Counted from the first letter of the stretch, positions 9,241 through 20,489 are shown. The stretch is DNA of 64,000 bases from Mycobacterium scrofulaceum (GCF_001667885.1 NZ_LZJW01000040.1:1-64000), one strand, 5' to 3'. Notes: generated by a model not told the origin, from the sequence alone. Made by a program: numbers and translations.

Positions 9241-11147
9241 CGTCCTGCCACGAAGAAGGCGCCGCGGTCGCGGTCGCCGGCGTGGCGCGCGTCGCGCTGG
9301 TGGGCAGTCCCAACGCGGGTAAGACGTCGGTGTTCAACCACCTCACCGGGCTACGCGCCAAGACCGGCAACTACCCGGGCGTCACGGTCGGGCGCAGGGT
9401 CGGCAACACCAAAGTTGACGGCGTCGAGATCGCCGTGGAGGACCTGCCCGGCACGTACAGCTTGCAGCCCATCAGTCCGGACGAACAAGTGGTGGCCGAC
9501 CTGCTGGTCGGCAACGTCGACGGCGCCGGCCGTCCCGACGCGATCGTCCTGGTGGCCGACGCCACCACGCTGCACCGCTCGATCACGCTGGTGGCGCAGG
9601 TGATGCGGCTCGACGTCCCGTGCCTGTTGGCGCTGACCATGACCGACGAGTTGACCGCGCGCGGCGGCGGCATCGACGTCGACGCCTTGTCGACGGCGCT
9701 GGGCGTTCCGGTGCTGCCGGTGATCGCGCACCGCGGCGGCGGCATCGACGCCCTGCGCGCCCGACTCGTGTCCTTCGACCGGTGGCAGCGGCCCCCCATC
9801 CTGCCGCCCGGCGACGACGACGCCGTCGACGCCTGGGGCAAGTCGGTGCTGCGGGCGGCCAAATACGTTGCGCCGCAGCCCGATCAGCGGACCCGCGGCA
9901 TCGACAGGATCGTGCTGCACCCGCTGTGGGGAACGGTCATCTTCTTCGCGGTGATGTTCTGCTTCTTCCAGGTCGTCTTCACCGTCGCCGCGCCGCTGCA
10001 GGACCGCGTCAGCCAAGGCCTCGGCTGGCTCGGCGCGCTGGTCAGCGACCACGTCGGCAACTACGTCGTGCGGGGTCTGCTCGGCCAGGGGCTCATCGGC
10101 GGCGTGGGCACGGTGCTCCAGTTCATCCCGCAGATCGTGTTGCTGTTCTTGCTGATTGCGCTGCTGGAGAACGTCGGCTACATGGCGCGCGCGGCATTCC
10201 TGATGGACCGGGTGATGGCCACGACCGGCCTGGAGGGTCGCGCCTTCGTCGCGATGCTGTCGTCGTTCGCCTGCGCCATCCCGGGGATCATGGCCACCCG
10301 GACGCTGCCGTCGTCGCGCGACCGGATCGCCACCATCATCACGGCGCCGTTGATGACCTGCTCCGCGCGGCTTCCGGTCTTCACCCTGCTGGTGGGGCTG
10401 CTGGTCTCGCCGCAGACCCAGTGGTGGGGCATGAGCGCGCAGGGCGTCGCCATGTTCCTGCTGTATCTGTGTGGCGGCACCTCGGCGCTGATCGCCGCGT
10501 CGCTGTTCAAGTCCACGATTCTGCGCAGCGATCTGCTCCCGTTCACGATGGAGCTGCCCCCGTACCGTTTCCCGTCGCCCAAGAACGTGCTCATCACCAT
10601 GTGGGATTCGGCGAAGGTCTTCCTGCGCAAGGCCGGGACCATCATCCTGGGCACCTCCGTGGTGCTCTGGGTGCTGCTCAATTTGCCGGCGCGCCAAGCG
10701 GAAACCGCGCACATGTCTCCGACGGAGACCACCGCCTACGTGATGGACCACAGTTACGCCGCCGACGTCGGGAAGGCGATCGGGCCGGTGTTCGCCCCGC
10801 TCGGTTTCGATTGGCACATCAACGTCGCCCTGCTCGGCTCCTTCTCGGCCCGTGAGGTTTTCGTGTCCACCCTCGGCCAGGTGTCGGCGGCGACGAGTCC
10901 CGACGACCCCCATGAGGCCCTCGTCACGATGACCGACGACAGCGGCCACAAGGTGTTCACGGCGCCGACCGTCATCGCGCTGATGGTGTACTTCATCTTC
11001 GCGCTGCAGTGCATGTCCACCGTCGCGGTGATGCGCCGCGAGACCAACTCGTGGCGGTGGCCCGCGTTCGCGTGGTCCTACATGTTCGTTCTGGCCTGGA
11101 CGATGGCGTTCGTGGCCCGCGCGATCGCGGTCGGGGTCGGCGCATGA
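9237..11147 (+). CDS. feoB: Ferrous iron transporter FeoB
   Basis: Inner-membrane Fe(II) importer of 636 residues with an N-terminal G-protein domain. G1 is GSPNAGKTS at residues 23-31 and G3 is DLPGTY at 69-74. The usual G4 motif NxxD appears as T134-M-T-D137, so the guanine-specifying asparagine is missing and nucleotide specificity may be relaxed. The membrane part begins near residue 225 (LWGTVIFFAVMFCFFQVVF) and includes the Gate region FVAMLSSFACAIPGIMATR and a later SFSAREVFVSTLGQ repeat of the family. The gene overlaps feoA upstream and the NifU-domain gene downstream by ATGA, so all three form one operon, likely controlled by the palindrome before feoA. Confidence 0.95.
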   Translation: MTSCHEEGAAVAVAGVARVALVGSPNAGKTSVFNHLTGLRAKTGNYPGVTVGRRVGNTKVDGVEIAVEDLPGTYSLQPISPDEQVVADLLVGNVDGAGRPDAIVLVADATTLHRSITLVAQVMRLDVPCLLALTMTDELTARGGGIDVDALSTALGVPVLPVIAHRGGGIDALRARLVSFDRWQRPPILPPGDDDAVDAWGKSVLRAAKYVAPQPDQRTRGIDRIVLHPLWGTVIFFAVMFCFFQVVFTVAAPLQDRVSQGLGWLGALVSDHVGNYVVRGLLGQGLIGGVGTVLQFIPQIVLLFLLIALLENVGYMARAAFLMDRVMATTGLEGRAFVAMLSSFACAIPGIMATRTLPSSRDRIATIITAPLMTCSARLPVFTLLVGLLVSPQTQWWGMSAQGVAMFLLYLCGGTSALIAASLFKSTILRSDLLPFTMELPPYRFPSPKNVLITMWDSAKVFLRKAGTIILGTSVVLWVLLNLPARQAETAHMSPTETTAYVMDHSYAADVGKAIGPVFAPLGFDWHINVALLGSFSAREVFVSTLGQVSAATSPDDPHEALVTMTDDSGHKVFTAPTVIALMVYFIFALQCMSTVAVMRRETNSWRWPAFAWSYMFVLAWTMAFVARAIAVGVGA

Positions 11148-11707
11148 TCCCGCTGCACGCCACCGCGACCGCGGACCCGCGTCAGCTGCGCTGGGTGGTC
11201 CCGCCCGATCGGCTGCCGGCGCGCGGCGTCGTCCGGGGCGCCCCGGGCCGGCTCGGCGCGCTGCTGGACAGTGGGGTGATCACCGAGCTGGTGGTGGGCG
11301 CCGGGGACATCCTGATCACCATCGGAGCCGGCGGAAGCTGGCGCGAATTGGGTGACGACGTCCGCGAGGCGCTCGGCGAGGCGCTGCTGGATCCGCAGGG
11401 CTGGACGGTCGACGAGTCATCCGGTCCGGACCTGGAATCCGTTGCCGCGGAACTGCTTGCCGGGCCCGTCGGCGCGCTTGCCGCCTCGCACGGCGGGTCG
11501 ATCGAGCTGGTCTCGGTGGCCGGCCACACCGTGACCGTCCGGATGGTCGGCGCCTGCGATGGGTGTCCGGCCGCGTCGTCGACGCTGCGGGACGTCTTCG
11601 AGCGAGAGCTGCGGAACCGCGTCGGTCAGCAGGTGGTGGTCTCCTGCGAAAACAATTCGGCGGCAATCTCATTCGGTAAGAAGCTGCTGTCGTTGATCGT
11701 CCGCTGA
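11144..11707 (+). CDS. NifU C-terminal-domain protein in the feo operon
   Basis: A 187-residue protein. Its C-terminal half is a NifU-like domain with the cluster-binding motif GACDGCPAASSTLRDVFE near residue 140, as in proteins that carry or assemble Fe-S clusters. The first 80 residues also resemble a degenerate copy of the same fold (LGALLDSGVITELVVGAGDILITI). It overlaps feoB by ATGA, so it is expressed with the iron transporter. No FeoC gene is seen here; this protein may take a similar accessory role or use the imported iron directly. That is inference from position. It ends at a tail-to-tail junction with the PIG-L gene, with a palindromic element between them. Confidence 0.85.
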   Translation: MIPLHATATADPRQLRWVVPPDRLPARGVVRGAPGRLGALLDSGVITELVVGAGDILITIGAGGSWRELGDDVREALGEALLDPQGWTVDESSGPDLESVAAELLAGPVGALAASHGGSIELVSVAGHTVTVRMVGACDGCPAASSTLRDVFERELRNRVGQQVVVSCENNSAAISFGKKLLSLIVR

Positions 11708-11714
11708 GGGCTCA

Positions 11715-11773
11715 TCGAGCGTGCGTCCATGGCGGCGACACGCCGGACGACGTCGCCCTGGACGCACACTCGA
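11715..11773. repeat. Palindromic intergenic element, copy 2 (convergent junction)
   Basis: Ends are tcgagcgtgcgtcca and tggacgcacactcga, complementary at all but one position. The interior includes gacacgccggacgacgtcg. It lies exactly between two convergent genes, the NifU-domain gene and the PIG-L gene, so it could end transcription from both sides. It is related in sequence and design to the elements at 8817 and 47911. Confidence 0.75.
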
Positions 11774-11789
11774 CGCGGCGTCGGCCGTA

Positions 11790-12566
11790 TCAATCGAAGA
11801 TGTCCCGGCGGGCAGCCCCCGCGGGCAGGGCGGGGTCGACGAACCATTCACGGGAAAACAGCAGGCCGAACACCTGAGGCGGCAGCCGGAGCAGCGCGCC
11901 GTACAGGCGCGCGCCCGCGGTGGACTCACCGATCTGCGAGCGGTGCGCGGCGAACGCGTCCCGCTTCTGGCGGGCGAAGCGAAAGACGTCAATCCGGTGG
12001 GTGATGCTCGCCCGGGGCGCGTACGCGGTGCGGGCCACGTCCGGCTCATAGGGCGGCGGCAGCCTCAGCAACCGGGCGAGACGGCCGGTCTTGACCAGCA
12101 ATTCGCGCGGCATCGTCGCCTCCAGCACGCGCGGCGTAGCCGCGAGTTCGGCGGCCCGCTTGCCGACGCGGTGCACCTGGACGTGGTCGCGGTGACCGTA
12201 GCCGCCGTTCGGCTGGTAGCTGAGCAAAAGGTCGGCGTCCTCCTCGGCGAGGATCGCCGCGAGCCGGCCCGCCGCGTCCTCGACGTTCGCGCGCCCGAAA
12301 CGGATTCGCCCCGGCGGGTCGGGGTAGAACAGCGGGCCGAAACCGCTATCGGCGTAGCCCAGGCACTCGATCCGCTGCACACCTAAAATGCTTGCGCTCG
12401 AACGCAATTCGTCGAGGCGGAAGCCGCCGTCTTCGTTGTGCACCCGGCCGTCGGTCGCGGTCACGACGACCACGCGATGCCCGTCCGCCGCCGCCCGCGC
12501 GAGCGTTCCCCCGGTGAGGATCACCTCGTCGTCGGGGTGGGCGTGGAAAGCGACCACGGTGGCCAT
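11790..12566 (-). CDS. PIG-L family N-acetylglucosaminyl deacetylase
   Basis: A zinc-dependent deacetylase of 258 residues in the PIG-L/MshB/Mca family. The metal-binding motif AHPDDE is at residues 9-14 and the second motif HRDHVQVH is in the middle (GGYGHRDHVQVH). Family members remove acetyl groups from GlcNAc conjugates such as the mycothiol precursor or glycolipids, or act as mycothiol amidases. Which applies here cannot be decided. Start chosen at MATVVAFHAHPDDE because homologues begin just before this strand; an in-frame ATG 78 bases upstream would add an unusual basic extension and overlap the OsmC promoter region. It is divergent from the OsmC gene. Confidence 0.88.
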   Translation of the reverse strand: MATVVAFHAHPDDEVILTGGTLARAAADGHRVVVVTATDGRVHNEDGGFRLDELRSSASILGVQRIECLGYADSGFGPLFYPDPPGRIRFGRANVEDAAGRLAAILAEEDADLLLSYQPNGGYGHRDHVQVHRVGKRAAELAATPRVLEATMPRELLVKTGRLARLLRLPPPYEPDVARTAYAPRASITHRIDVFRFARQKRDAFAAHRSQIGESTAGARLYGALLRLPPQVFGLLFSREWFVDPALPAGAARRDIFD

Positions 12567-12618
12567 GAACGCAGTATGCCCGCGGCATCGGGCGCGCATC
12601 CCCCGGTAGAAATGAGCC

Positions 12619-13032
12619 ATGACCGAACTCTGGGTGGAGCGCACGGGAGCGCGCCGTTACACCGGACACAGCTCGCGCGGTGCGCAGGTACTCGTCGGCT
12701 CCGAAGACGTCGACGGCGTGTTCACCCCCGGCGAGCTGCTCAAGATCGCGCTCGCCGCCTGTAGCGGAATGTCGACCGACCAACCCCTGGCCCGCCGGCT
12801 CGGCGACGACTACAAAGCGGTGGTCAAGGTGTCCGGGGACGCCGACCGCGAACGCGAGGTCTACCCGCTGCTGGAAGAGACGCTCGAGCTCGACCTGTCC
12901 GGGCTCACCGCGGAGGAGAAGGAGCGGCTGCTGGTGGTGGTCGACCGGGCGATCGAGGCGGTCTGCACCGTCGGGCGCACGCTGAAGGCCGGTACGAAGA
13001 TCAACGTCAAGGTCGCCGATGTCGGAACCTGA
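12619..13032 (+). CDS. OsmC/Ohr family peroxidase-like protein
   Basis: A 137-residue OsmC-type protein, corresponding by order to M. tuberculosis Rv2923c. Family members reduce organic hydroperoxides through two cysteines. Both are in place, Cys48 in LAACSGM and Cys116 in EAVCTVGRTL. No membrane segment or signal is seen, so it should be cytoplasmic. The 3' end overlaps the acylphosphatase start by 14 bases in a different frame, so the two are probably co-translated. It stands divergent from the PIG-L gene with a 52-base gap that must hold both promoters. Confidence 0.88.
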   Translation: MTELWVERTGARRYTGHSSRGAQVLVGSEDVDGVFTPGELLKIALAACSGMSTDQPLARRLGDDYKAVVKVSGDADREREVYPLLEETLELDLSGLTAEEKERLLVVVDRAIEAVCTVGRTLKAGTKINVKVADVGT

Positions 13033-13312
13033 CGTCCGGCTCACCGCCTGGGTGCACGGGAAGGTCCAGGGCGTGGGCTTCCGCTGGTGGACGCGCAGCC
13101 GGGCGCTCGAGCTGGGGCTCACCGGCTACGCGGCCAACCAGGCCGACGGCCGCGTGCTGGTGGTCGCGCAGGGGCCGCGCGAGGCCGCGGAGAAACTGCT
13201 GGCGCTGCTGGAGGGCGGCGAGGCGTGGCCGTCGCGGCCCGGACGCGTCGACAAGGTGGTCGCCGACTGGTCGCAGCCGCGGGAACGGTTCGAGGGGTTT
13301 GTCGAGCGCTGA
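13019..13312 (+). CDS. acyP: Acylphosphatase
   Basis: Small enzyme of 97 residues that hydrolyses acyl phosphates such as carbamoyl phosphate and 1,3-bisphosphoglycerate. The signature VHGKVQGVGFRWWT holds the phosphate-binding loop and Arg22, and Asn40 is in GYAANQADGRV; both catalytic residues are present. Length is normal for the family. The ATG start lies inside the end of the OsmC gene. The gene sits just upstream of smc, the order found in other mycobacteria, where it has been annotated as Rv2922A. Confidence 0.95.
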   Translation: MSEPDVRLTAWVHGKVQGVGFRWWTRSRALELGLTGYAANQADGRVLVVAQGPREAAEKLLALLEGGEAWPSRPGRVDKVVADWSQPRERFEGFVER

Positions 13313-13348
13313 GCGGCGCGGCGACGCACCCCAAAGCGTGACTGATGT

Positions 13349-13387
13349 GGCCATTGTGACCAGTGCGGCAAGGCGTGAACAATGGCC
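13349..13387. promoter_or_regulatory. Inverted repeat in the smc upstream region
   Basis: Perfect 9-base arms ggccattgt (13349-13357) and acaatggcc (13379-13387) are separated by 21 bases. They lie 70 bases before the smc start in the acyP-smc spacer. This could be a regulator site or an RNA hairpin. There is no T-run after it, so it is not a standard terminator. Confidence 0.45.
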
Positions 13388-13456
13388 GCATTTCGCGCCT
13401 CCCGACACCCCTCGGTACGGCCGAGCCGGGCGATTCGAGCGGTAGTCTGGCTCGCC

Positions 13457-16400
13457 GTGTACCTCAAGAGTCTGACGCTGAAGGGCTTCAAGTCCTTCGC
13501 TTCGCCGACGACTCTGCGCTTCGAGCCGGGCATCACCGCGGTCGTCGGGCCCAACGGTTCCGGCAAGTCCAACGTCGTCGACGCCCTGGCCTGGGTCATG
13601 GGGGAGCAGGGAGCGAAGACCCTGCGCGGCGGCAAGATGGAAGACGTCATCTTCGCCGGCACCTCGTCGCGGGCCCCCCTCGGCCGCGCCGAAGTCACGG
13701 TCACCATCGACAACTCCGACAACGCCCTGCCGATCGAATACTCCGAGGTGTCGATCACGCGGCGGATGTTCCGCGACGGCGCCAGCGAATACGAAATCAA
13801 CGGCGCCAGTTGCCGTTTGATGGACGTGCAGGAGCTGCTGAGCGACTCCGGGATCGGCCGGGAGATGCACGTCATCGTCGGGCAGGGCAAGCTTGACGAG
13901 ATCCTGCAGTCGCGACCCGAAGACCGTCGCGCCTTCATCGAAGAGGCCGCCGGGGTGCTCAAGCACCGCAAGCGCAAGGAAAAGGCCCTCCGCAAACTCG
14001 ATGCGATGTCGGCGAACCTGGCCCGCCTGACCGACCTCACCACCGAGCTGCGCCGCCAGCTCAAACCCCTGGGCCGCCAGGCCGAGGTGGCCCGGCGCGC
14101 CCAGACCATCCAGGCCGACCTGCGCGACGCCCGGCTGCGCCTGGCCGCCGATGACCTGGTCAACAGGCAGACCGAGCGCGACGCCATCTTCGAGGCCGAG
14201 GCCGCCATCCGCCGCGAGCACGACGAGGCCGCCGCCCGCCTGGCCGTGGCGTCCGAGGAGCTCACCGCGCACGAGGCGGCGGTCGCCGAACTCTCCCAGC
14301 GGGCCGAGTCGGTGCAGCACACCTGGTTCGGGCTGTCCGCGCTGGCCGAGCGGGTGGCCGCGACGGTCCGCATCGCCAGCGAACGCGCGCACCACCTCGA
14401 CGTCGAACCAGCGCCGCCCAGCGACACCGACCCCGACGCCCTGGACGCCGAGGCCGAGCGGGTCGCCGTCGCCGAGCGGCAATTGCTGGCCGAGCTGGCC
14501 GAGGCGCGCACCCGGCTCGATGCCGCCCGCGCCGAGCTGGGCGAGCGCGAGCGCGAGGCCGCCGAGGCCGATCGGGCCCACCTGGCGGCGGTGCGCGCCG
14601 AGGCGGACCGGCGCGAAGGCCTGGCCCGGCTGGCCGGCCAGGTGGAGACCATGCGGGCGCGCGTCGAATCCATCGATGACAGCGTCGCCCGGCTGTCCGA
14701 ACGCATCGAACAGGCCGCCGCCCGCGCGCAGCAGTCAAAGGCGGAGTTCGAGACCGTGCAAGGCCGCGTCGGCGAGCTCGACCAGGGCGAGGTGGGCCTC
14801 GACGAACACCACGAGCGCACTGTGGCCGCCCTGCGGCTGGCCGACGCGCGCGTCGCCGAACTGCAGGCCGCCGAGCGCGACGCCGAACGCCGGGTGGCCT
14901 CGCTGCGGGCCCGCATCGACGCGCTGTCAGTGGGGCTGGAGCGCAAGGACGGCGCCGCCTGGCTGACCGAAAACCACGCCGGGACAGGGCTTTTCGGGCC
15001 CATCGCCAAGCTGGTCAAGGTCCGCTCCGGGTACGAGGCGGCGCTGGCCGCGGTGCTGGGATCGGCGGCCGACGCCCTGGCCGCCGAGAGCTTCGGCGCG
15101 GCCCGGTCCGCGGTCGCCGCGCTCAAGCAGGCCGACGGCGGGCGGGCCGCGCTGGTGCTCGGCGACTGGCCCGCCGACGACGGCGCGGTGCACGACGCGC
15201 TGCCCGGCTCCGCCCGCTGGGCGCTGGACCTGATCGAGGCGCCCGCACGCCTGCGCGGCGCCATCACCGCGATGCTCTCGGGCGTCGCGGTGGTCGACGA
15301 CCTCGATCAGGCGCTCGAGCTGGTCGCGGCGCGCCCGCGGTTGCGCGCGGTCACGCTCGACGGGGACCTGGTGGGTGCCGGCTGGGTGAGCGGCGGCTCC
15401 GACCGCAAGCTGTCCACGCTCGAGGTGACCTCGGAAATCGACAAGGCCGGCACCGAGCTGGCCGCCGCGGAATCGCAGGTCGCCCAGCTGACCGCGGCGC
15501 TGTCCGGCGCGCTGACCGAGCAGACCGCCCGCCAGGACTCCGCGGAGCAGGCGTTGGCCGCGCTCAACGAATCCGACACGGCGATCTCGGCGATGTACGA
15601 GCAGCTGGGCCGGCTCGGGCAGGAAGCCCGCACCACCGAAGACGAGTGGACCAGGTTGCTGCGGCAGCGCGAGGAGCTCGAGGCAGGCCGCGCGCAGACC
15701 GTCGACGAAGTCACGGAACTGGAAAACCGGCTGCGCAACGCGCAAGAGACGCAACACGTTCAGGCCGAGGAGCCCAACCACGCCGAGGTCCGGCAGCGGA
15801 TCGCCGCCGCCGCCGAGGCCGCCCGCAGTGCCGAGGTGGAGGCCCGGCTGGCGGTGCGCACCGCCGAGGAACGGGCGAACGCGGTCCGCGGGCGGGCCGA
15901 TTCCCTGCGCCGCGCCGCGGCCGCGGAACGTGAGGCACGGCTGCGGGCCCAGCAGGCGCGCGAGGCGCGGCTGCGCGCCGCCGCGGTCGCCGCGGCGGTG
16001 GCCGACGCCGGACGGCTGCTGGCGCAGCGGCTGGACGGGGTCGTCGGGGCGGCGTCGAAGATCCGCGACGCCTTGGCGGCGGAACGCCGGGACCGCGCGA
16101 CGGCGATGGCGGCGGTGCGCGACGAGGTGAACGCGCTCAGCGCCCGGGTCGCCACCCTCACCGACTCGCTGCACCGCGACGAGGTGGCCAACGCGCAGGC
16201 GGCGATGCGCATCGAGCAGCTCGAGCAGATGGTGCTCGAGCAGTTCGGGATGGCGCCGGCCGACCTGATCGCCGAGTACGGGCCGGACGTGGCGCTGCCG
16301 CCCACCGAGCTCGAGATGGCCGAGTTCGAGCAGGCCCGGGAGCGCGGTGAGCAGGTGGTCGCGCCCGCGCCGATGCCGTACGACCGCGCCACCCAGGAGC

Positions 16401-17068
16401 GGCGGGCCAAACGCGCCGAGCGTGAGCTCGCTGAGCTGGGCCGGGTCAACCCGCTGGCGCTCGAGGAGTTTGCCGCCCTGGAGGAGCGCTACAACTTCCT
16501 GTCCACCCAGCTCGAGGACGTCAAGGCGGCCCGCAAGGACCTGCTCGACGTCGTCGCCGACGTCGACGCCCGCATCCTGCAGGTGTTCAGCGACGCGTTC
16601 GTCGACGTCGAACGGGAATTCCAGGAAGTGTTCACGGTGCTGTTCCCCGGCGGCGAGGGCCGGCTGCGGCTGACCGACCCCGACGACATGCTCACCACCG
16701 GCATCGAGGTGGAGGCGCGTCCGCCCGGCAAGAAGATCACCCGGCTGTCTTTGCTGTCCGGCGGCGAGAAGGCGTTGACCGCGGTGGCGATGCTGGTGGC
16801 CATCTTCCGCGCCCGCCCGTCGCCGTTCTACATCATGGACGAGGTGGAGGCCGCCCTCGACGACACCAACCTGCGCCGGCTGATCAGCCTGTTCGAGCTG
16901 CTCCGGGCGCGGTCGCAGCTGATAATCATCACGCACCAGAAGCCCACCATGGAGGTCGCCGACGCCCTGTACGGCGTGACCATGCAGGGCGACGGCATCA
17001 CCGCGGTGATTTCGCAGCGGATGCGCGGGCAGCAGGTGGAGCAGCTGGTATCGAGCTCCTCCCCCTAG
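13457..17068 (+). CDS. smc: Chromosome segregation/condensation ATPase SMC
   Basis: Structural maintenance of chromosomes protein, 1203 residues, close to the usual length. Dimers with ScpA/ScpB act in chromosome compaction and segregation. The N-terminal head has Walker [10 protein letters not shown] at residues 31-39. Long coiled coils rich in Ala, Glu and Arg span about 170-500 and 670-1000. They flank a hinge near 500-660 (including [25 protein letters not shown]). The C-terminal head has signature [14 protein letters not shown] near 1100 and Walker [14 protein letters not shown] near 1125. GTG at 13457 ([14 protein letters not shown]) is the start that fits the family; the longer frame to 13382 is upstream DNA. 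ftsY follows at 155 bases. Confidence 0.97.
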   Translation: MYLKSLTLKGFKSFASPTTLRFEPGITAVVGPNGSGKSNVVDALAWVMGEQGAKTLRGGKMEDVIFAGTSSRAPLGRAEVTVTIDNSDNALPIEYSEVSITRRMFRDGASEYEINGASCRLMDVQELLSDSGIGREMHVIVGQGKLDEILQSRPEDRRAFIEEAAGVLKHRKRKEKALRKLDAMSANLARLTDLTTELRRQLKPLGRQAEVARRAQTIQADLRDARLRLAADDLVNRQTERDAIFEAEAAIRREHDEAAARLAVASEELTAHEAAVAELSQRAESVQHTWFGLSALAERVAATVRIASERAHHLDVEPAPPSDTDPDALDAEAERVAVAERQLLAELAEARTRLDAARAELGEREREAAEADRAHLAAVRAEADRREGLARLAGQVETMRARVESIDDSVARLSERIEQAAARAQQSKAEFETVQGRVGELDQGEVGLDEHHERTVAALRLADARVAELQAAERDAERRVASLRARIDALSVGLERKDGAAWLTENHAGTGLFGPIAKLVKVRSGYEAALAAVLGSAADALAAESFGAARSAVAALKQADGGRAALVLGDWPADDGAVHDALPGSARWALDLIEAPARLRGAITAMLSGVAVVDDLDQALELVAARPRLRAVTLDGDLVGAGWVSGGSDRKLSTLEVTSEIDKAGTELAAAESQVAQLTAALSGALTEQTARQDSAEQALAALNESDTAISAMYEQLGRLGQEARTTEDEWTRLLRQREELEAGRAQTVDEVTELENRLRNAQETQHVQAEEPNHAEVRQRIAAAAEAARSAEVEARLAVRTAEERANAVRGRADSLRRAAAAEREARLRAQQAREARLRAAAVAAAVADAGRLLAQRLDGVVGAASKIRDALAAERRDRATAMAAVRDEVNALSARVATLTDSLHRDEVANAQAAMRIEQLEQMVLEQFGMAPADLIAEYGPDVALPPTELEMAEFEQARERGEQVVAPAPMPYDRATQERRAKRAERELAELGRVNPLALEEFAALEERYNFLSTQLEDVKAARKDLLDVVADVDARILQVFSDAFVDVEREFQEVFTVLFPGGEGRLRLTDPDDMLTTGIEVEARPPGKKITRLSLLSGGEKALTAVAMLVAIFRARPSPFYIMDEVEAALDDTNLRRLISLFELLRARSQLIIITHQKPTMEVADALYGVTMQGDGITAVISQRMRGQQVEQLVSSSSP

Positions 17069-17102
17069 GCATCAGGTCGGGCAGTGCTCGCCGGTGAACT
17101 GA

Positions 17103-17195
17103 CGGCGTTGGGCGTGTACTGACGGCGGGATTTCGGCGATCTCTCCGCCCAGGAGTCACACTCAACGCCCAGAACGCACACCCGATGCCCCGCGA
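17103..17195. repeat. Possible degenerate intergenic repeat between smc and ftsY
   Basis: Repeated fragments gcgttgggcgtgtactgacggc, tcacactcaacgccc and aacgcacacccg lie in partly inverted order, giving gggcgt/acgccc type pairing. The style recalls the palindromic elements elsewhere in the window, but arms are imperfect and the boundaries uncertain. It may serve as a terminator after smc or be a decayed dispersed repeat. Confidence 0.35.
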
Positions 17196-17223
17196 GCGCC
17201 ATCCCGCTTGAAACAATGTCAGC

Positions 17224-18576
17224 GTGTCGCAAGGTCTTTGGATCGCCATCGCGGTCGTCGCCGTCCTGGTTGTCATCGCCGCGCTGGTCCTGGGCCTGGT
17301 GCGGTATCGCCGCCGCCGGATCAGCTTCACCGCCAAGCCGGAGCCCGGCGCGATCGACCGGTCGGGCGGCTACACCGCGTCGTCCGGCATCACCTTCAGC
17401 CAAACGACCCAGGCCGACCGGCTCGACACCACGGGCCTGCCCGCGGTGGGCGACGACGCCACCATTCCCCGCGACGCCCCCCGGCGCACGATCTCCGAGG
17501 TCGAACTCCCGGAACCGGAGGCCCCGGAAACCCTTGCCCCGCCGCCGGTAGCGCCGACCGAGCCGCCGGTAGCGCCGACCGAGCCGCCGGTAGCGCCCCC
17601 CGAGCCGCCGCAGGCGCCCCCCGAAGCGGCGTCCACCCCCGAGATCGAGGCCATCGCGCCGCCGGAGGGCCGCCTGGAGCGACTCCGCGGCCGGCTGGTC
17701 CGCTCGCAGAACGCGCTGGGACGCAGCGTGTTGGGCCTGATCGGCGGCGGCGACCTCGACGAGGACGCCTGGCAGGTCGTCGAGGACACCCTGCTGGTCG
17801 CCGACCTGGGCCCGGTGGTCACCGATTCGGTGATGACGCAGCTGCGCGCCCGCCTGGCCGGCAGCGACGTGCGCACCGAGGCCGACGCGAAGGCCGTGCT
17901 GCGCGACGTGCTCATCCGCGAGCTGCGCCCCGAGATGGACCGTTCGATCCGCGCCCTGCCCCACGCCGACCACCCGTCGGTGCTGCTGGTCGTCGGCGTG
18001 AACGGCACCGGAAAGACCACCACCGTCGGCAAACTGGCGCGGGTGTTGGTGGCCGACGGGCGCCGCGTCGTGCTGGGCGCCGCCGACACCTTCCGGGCCG
18101 CCGCGGCCGACCAGCTGCAGACATGGGCGTCCCGGGTGGGCGCGGAGGTGGTGCGCGGGCCCGAAGGCGCCGACCCCGCATCCGTGGCGTTCGACGCCGT
18201 CGACAAGGGCATCGCCGCGGGCGCCGACGTGGTGCTCATCGACACCGCCGGCCGGCTGCACACCAAGGTCGGGCTGATGGACGAGCTCGACAAGGTCAAG
18301 CGCGTGGTGAGCCGCCGCGCAGCCGTGGATGAGGTGCTGCTGGTGCTCGACGCCACCATCGGACAGAACGGGCTGGCCCAGGCCCGGGTGTTCGCCGAGG
18401 TCGTCGAGATCACCGGCGCCGTGCTGACCAAGCTGGACGGAACGGCCAAGGGCGGCATCGTATTCCGCGTTCAACAGGAACTCGGCGTGCCGGTGAAGCT
18501 GGTCGGGCTCGGGGAGGGGCCCGACGACCTGGCGCCGTTCGAGCCGGGCGCCTTCGTCGACGCCCTGCTCGGCTGA
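17224..18576 (+). CDS. ftsY: Signal recognition particle receptor FtsY
   Basis: GTPase receptor for the signal recognition particle, 450 residues, delivering ribosome-nascent chains to the Sec translocon. A membrane helix at residues 3-27 (LWIAIAVVAVLVVIAALVLG) is followed by basic RYRRRR and a Pro/Glu-rich acidic linker. The linker contains four copies of a 7-residue PPVAPTE-type repeat. The NG domain follows, with GVNGTGKTTT near 258, DTAGRLHTKVGLMDEL and TKLDGTAKGG. Its partner Ffh is encoded about 7 kb away in the same orientation. The GTG start directly precedes the membrane helix. The linker repeat is a 21-base tandem array and may vary in length between strains. Confidence 0.97.
   Translation: MSQGLWIAIAVVAVLVVIAALVLGLVRYRRRRISFTAKPEPGAIDRSGGYTASSGITFSQTTQADRLDTTGLPAVGDDATIPRDAPRRTISEVELPEPEAPETLAPPPVAPTEPPVAPTEPPVAPPEPPQAPPEAASTPEIEAIAPPEGRLERLRGRLVRSQNALGRSVLGLIGGGDLDEDAWQVVEDTLLVADLGPVVTDSVMTQLRARLAGSDVRTEADAKAVLRDVLIRELRPEMDRSIRALPHADHPSVLLVVGVNGTGKTTTVGKLARVLVADGRRVVLGAADTFRAAAADQLQTWASRVGAEVVRGPEGADPASVAFDAVDKGIAAGADVVLIDTAGRLHTKVGLMDELDKVKRVVSRRAAVDEVLLVLDATIGQNGLAQARVFAEVVEITGAVLTKLDGTAKGGIVFRVQQELGVPVKLVGLGEGPDDLAPFEPGAFVDALLG
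17541..17624 (+). repeat. In-frame 21-bp tandem repeat in the ftsY linker
   Basis: Units starting gccgccggtagcgcc occur at 17541, 17562 and 17583, with a diverged fourth at 17604 (gccgccgcaggcgcc). They encode PPVAPTE, PPVAPTE, PPVAPPE and PPQAPPE. Each unit is a whole number of codons, so gain or loss of copies would keep the reading frame and only change linker length. Confidence 0.85.
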
Positions 18577-18600
18577 ACCGCTTACACGGCGAGCGGGACG

Positions 18601-18638
18601 TTAATACCGCCGAAACACCGTGGCCCCATTGCGGAAAC
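18601..18638 (+). promoter_or_regulatory. Candidate GlnR-binding site upstream of amt
   Basis: Two gaaac boxes at 18612-18616 and 18634-18638 are exactly 22 bases apart. The 11-base-upstream partner of the first is ttaat (18601-18605), which keeps the T and A of the a-site gTnAc. This fits the actinobacterial GlnR pattern gTnAC-n6-GaAAC-n6-gTnAC-n6-GaAAC, except that the second a-site is gcccc. It lies about 80 bases before the ammonium transporter start, where GlnR activation would be expected. Confidence 0.5.
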
Positions 18639-18714
18639 AACCATTGCGCAAGGTTCTGGATCAGGTCACAGGCGTCGCCTGACGGCCATTCATGTCCTGA
18701 CCGGAGGTGAGCGA

Positions 18715-20489
<1,775 letters not shown>

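Noticed and set aside
9351..10949. Long minus-strand open frame antisense to feoB
   Set aside because: Arg/His/Gln-rich with no family similarity; a G+C shadow of feoB, which is intact on the plus strand.
14927..16936. Long minus-strand open frame antisense to smc
   Set aside because: Shadow of the smc coiled coil and head; no recognisable motifs.
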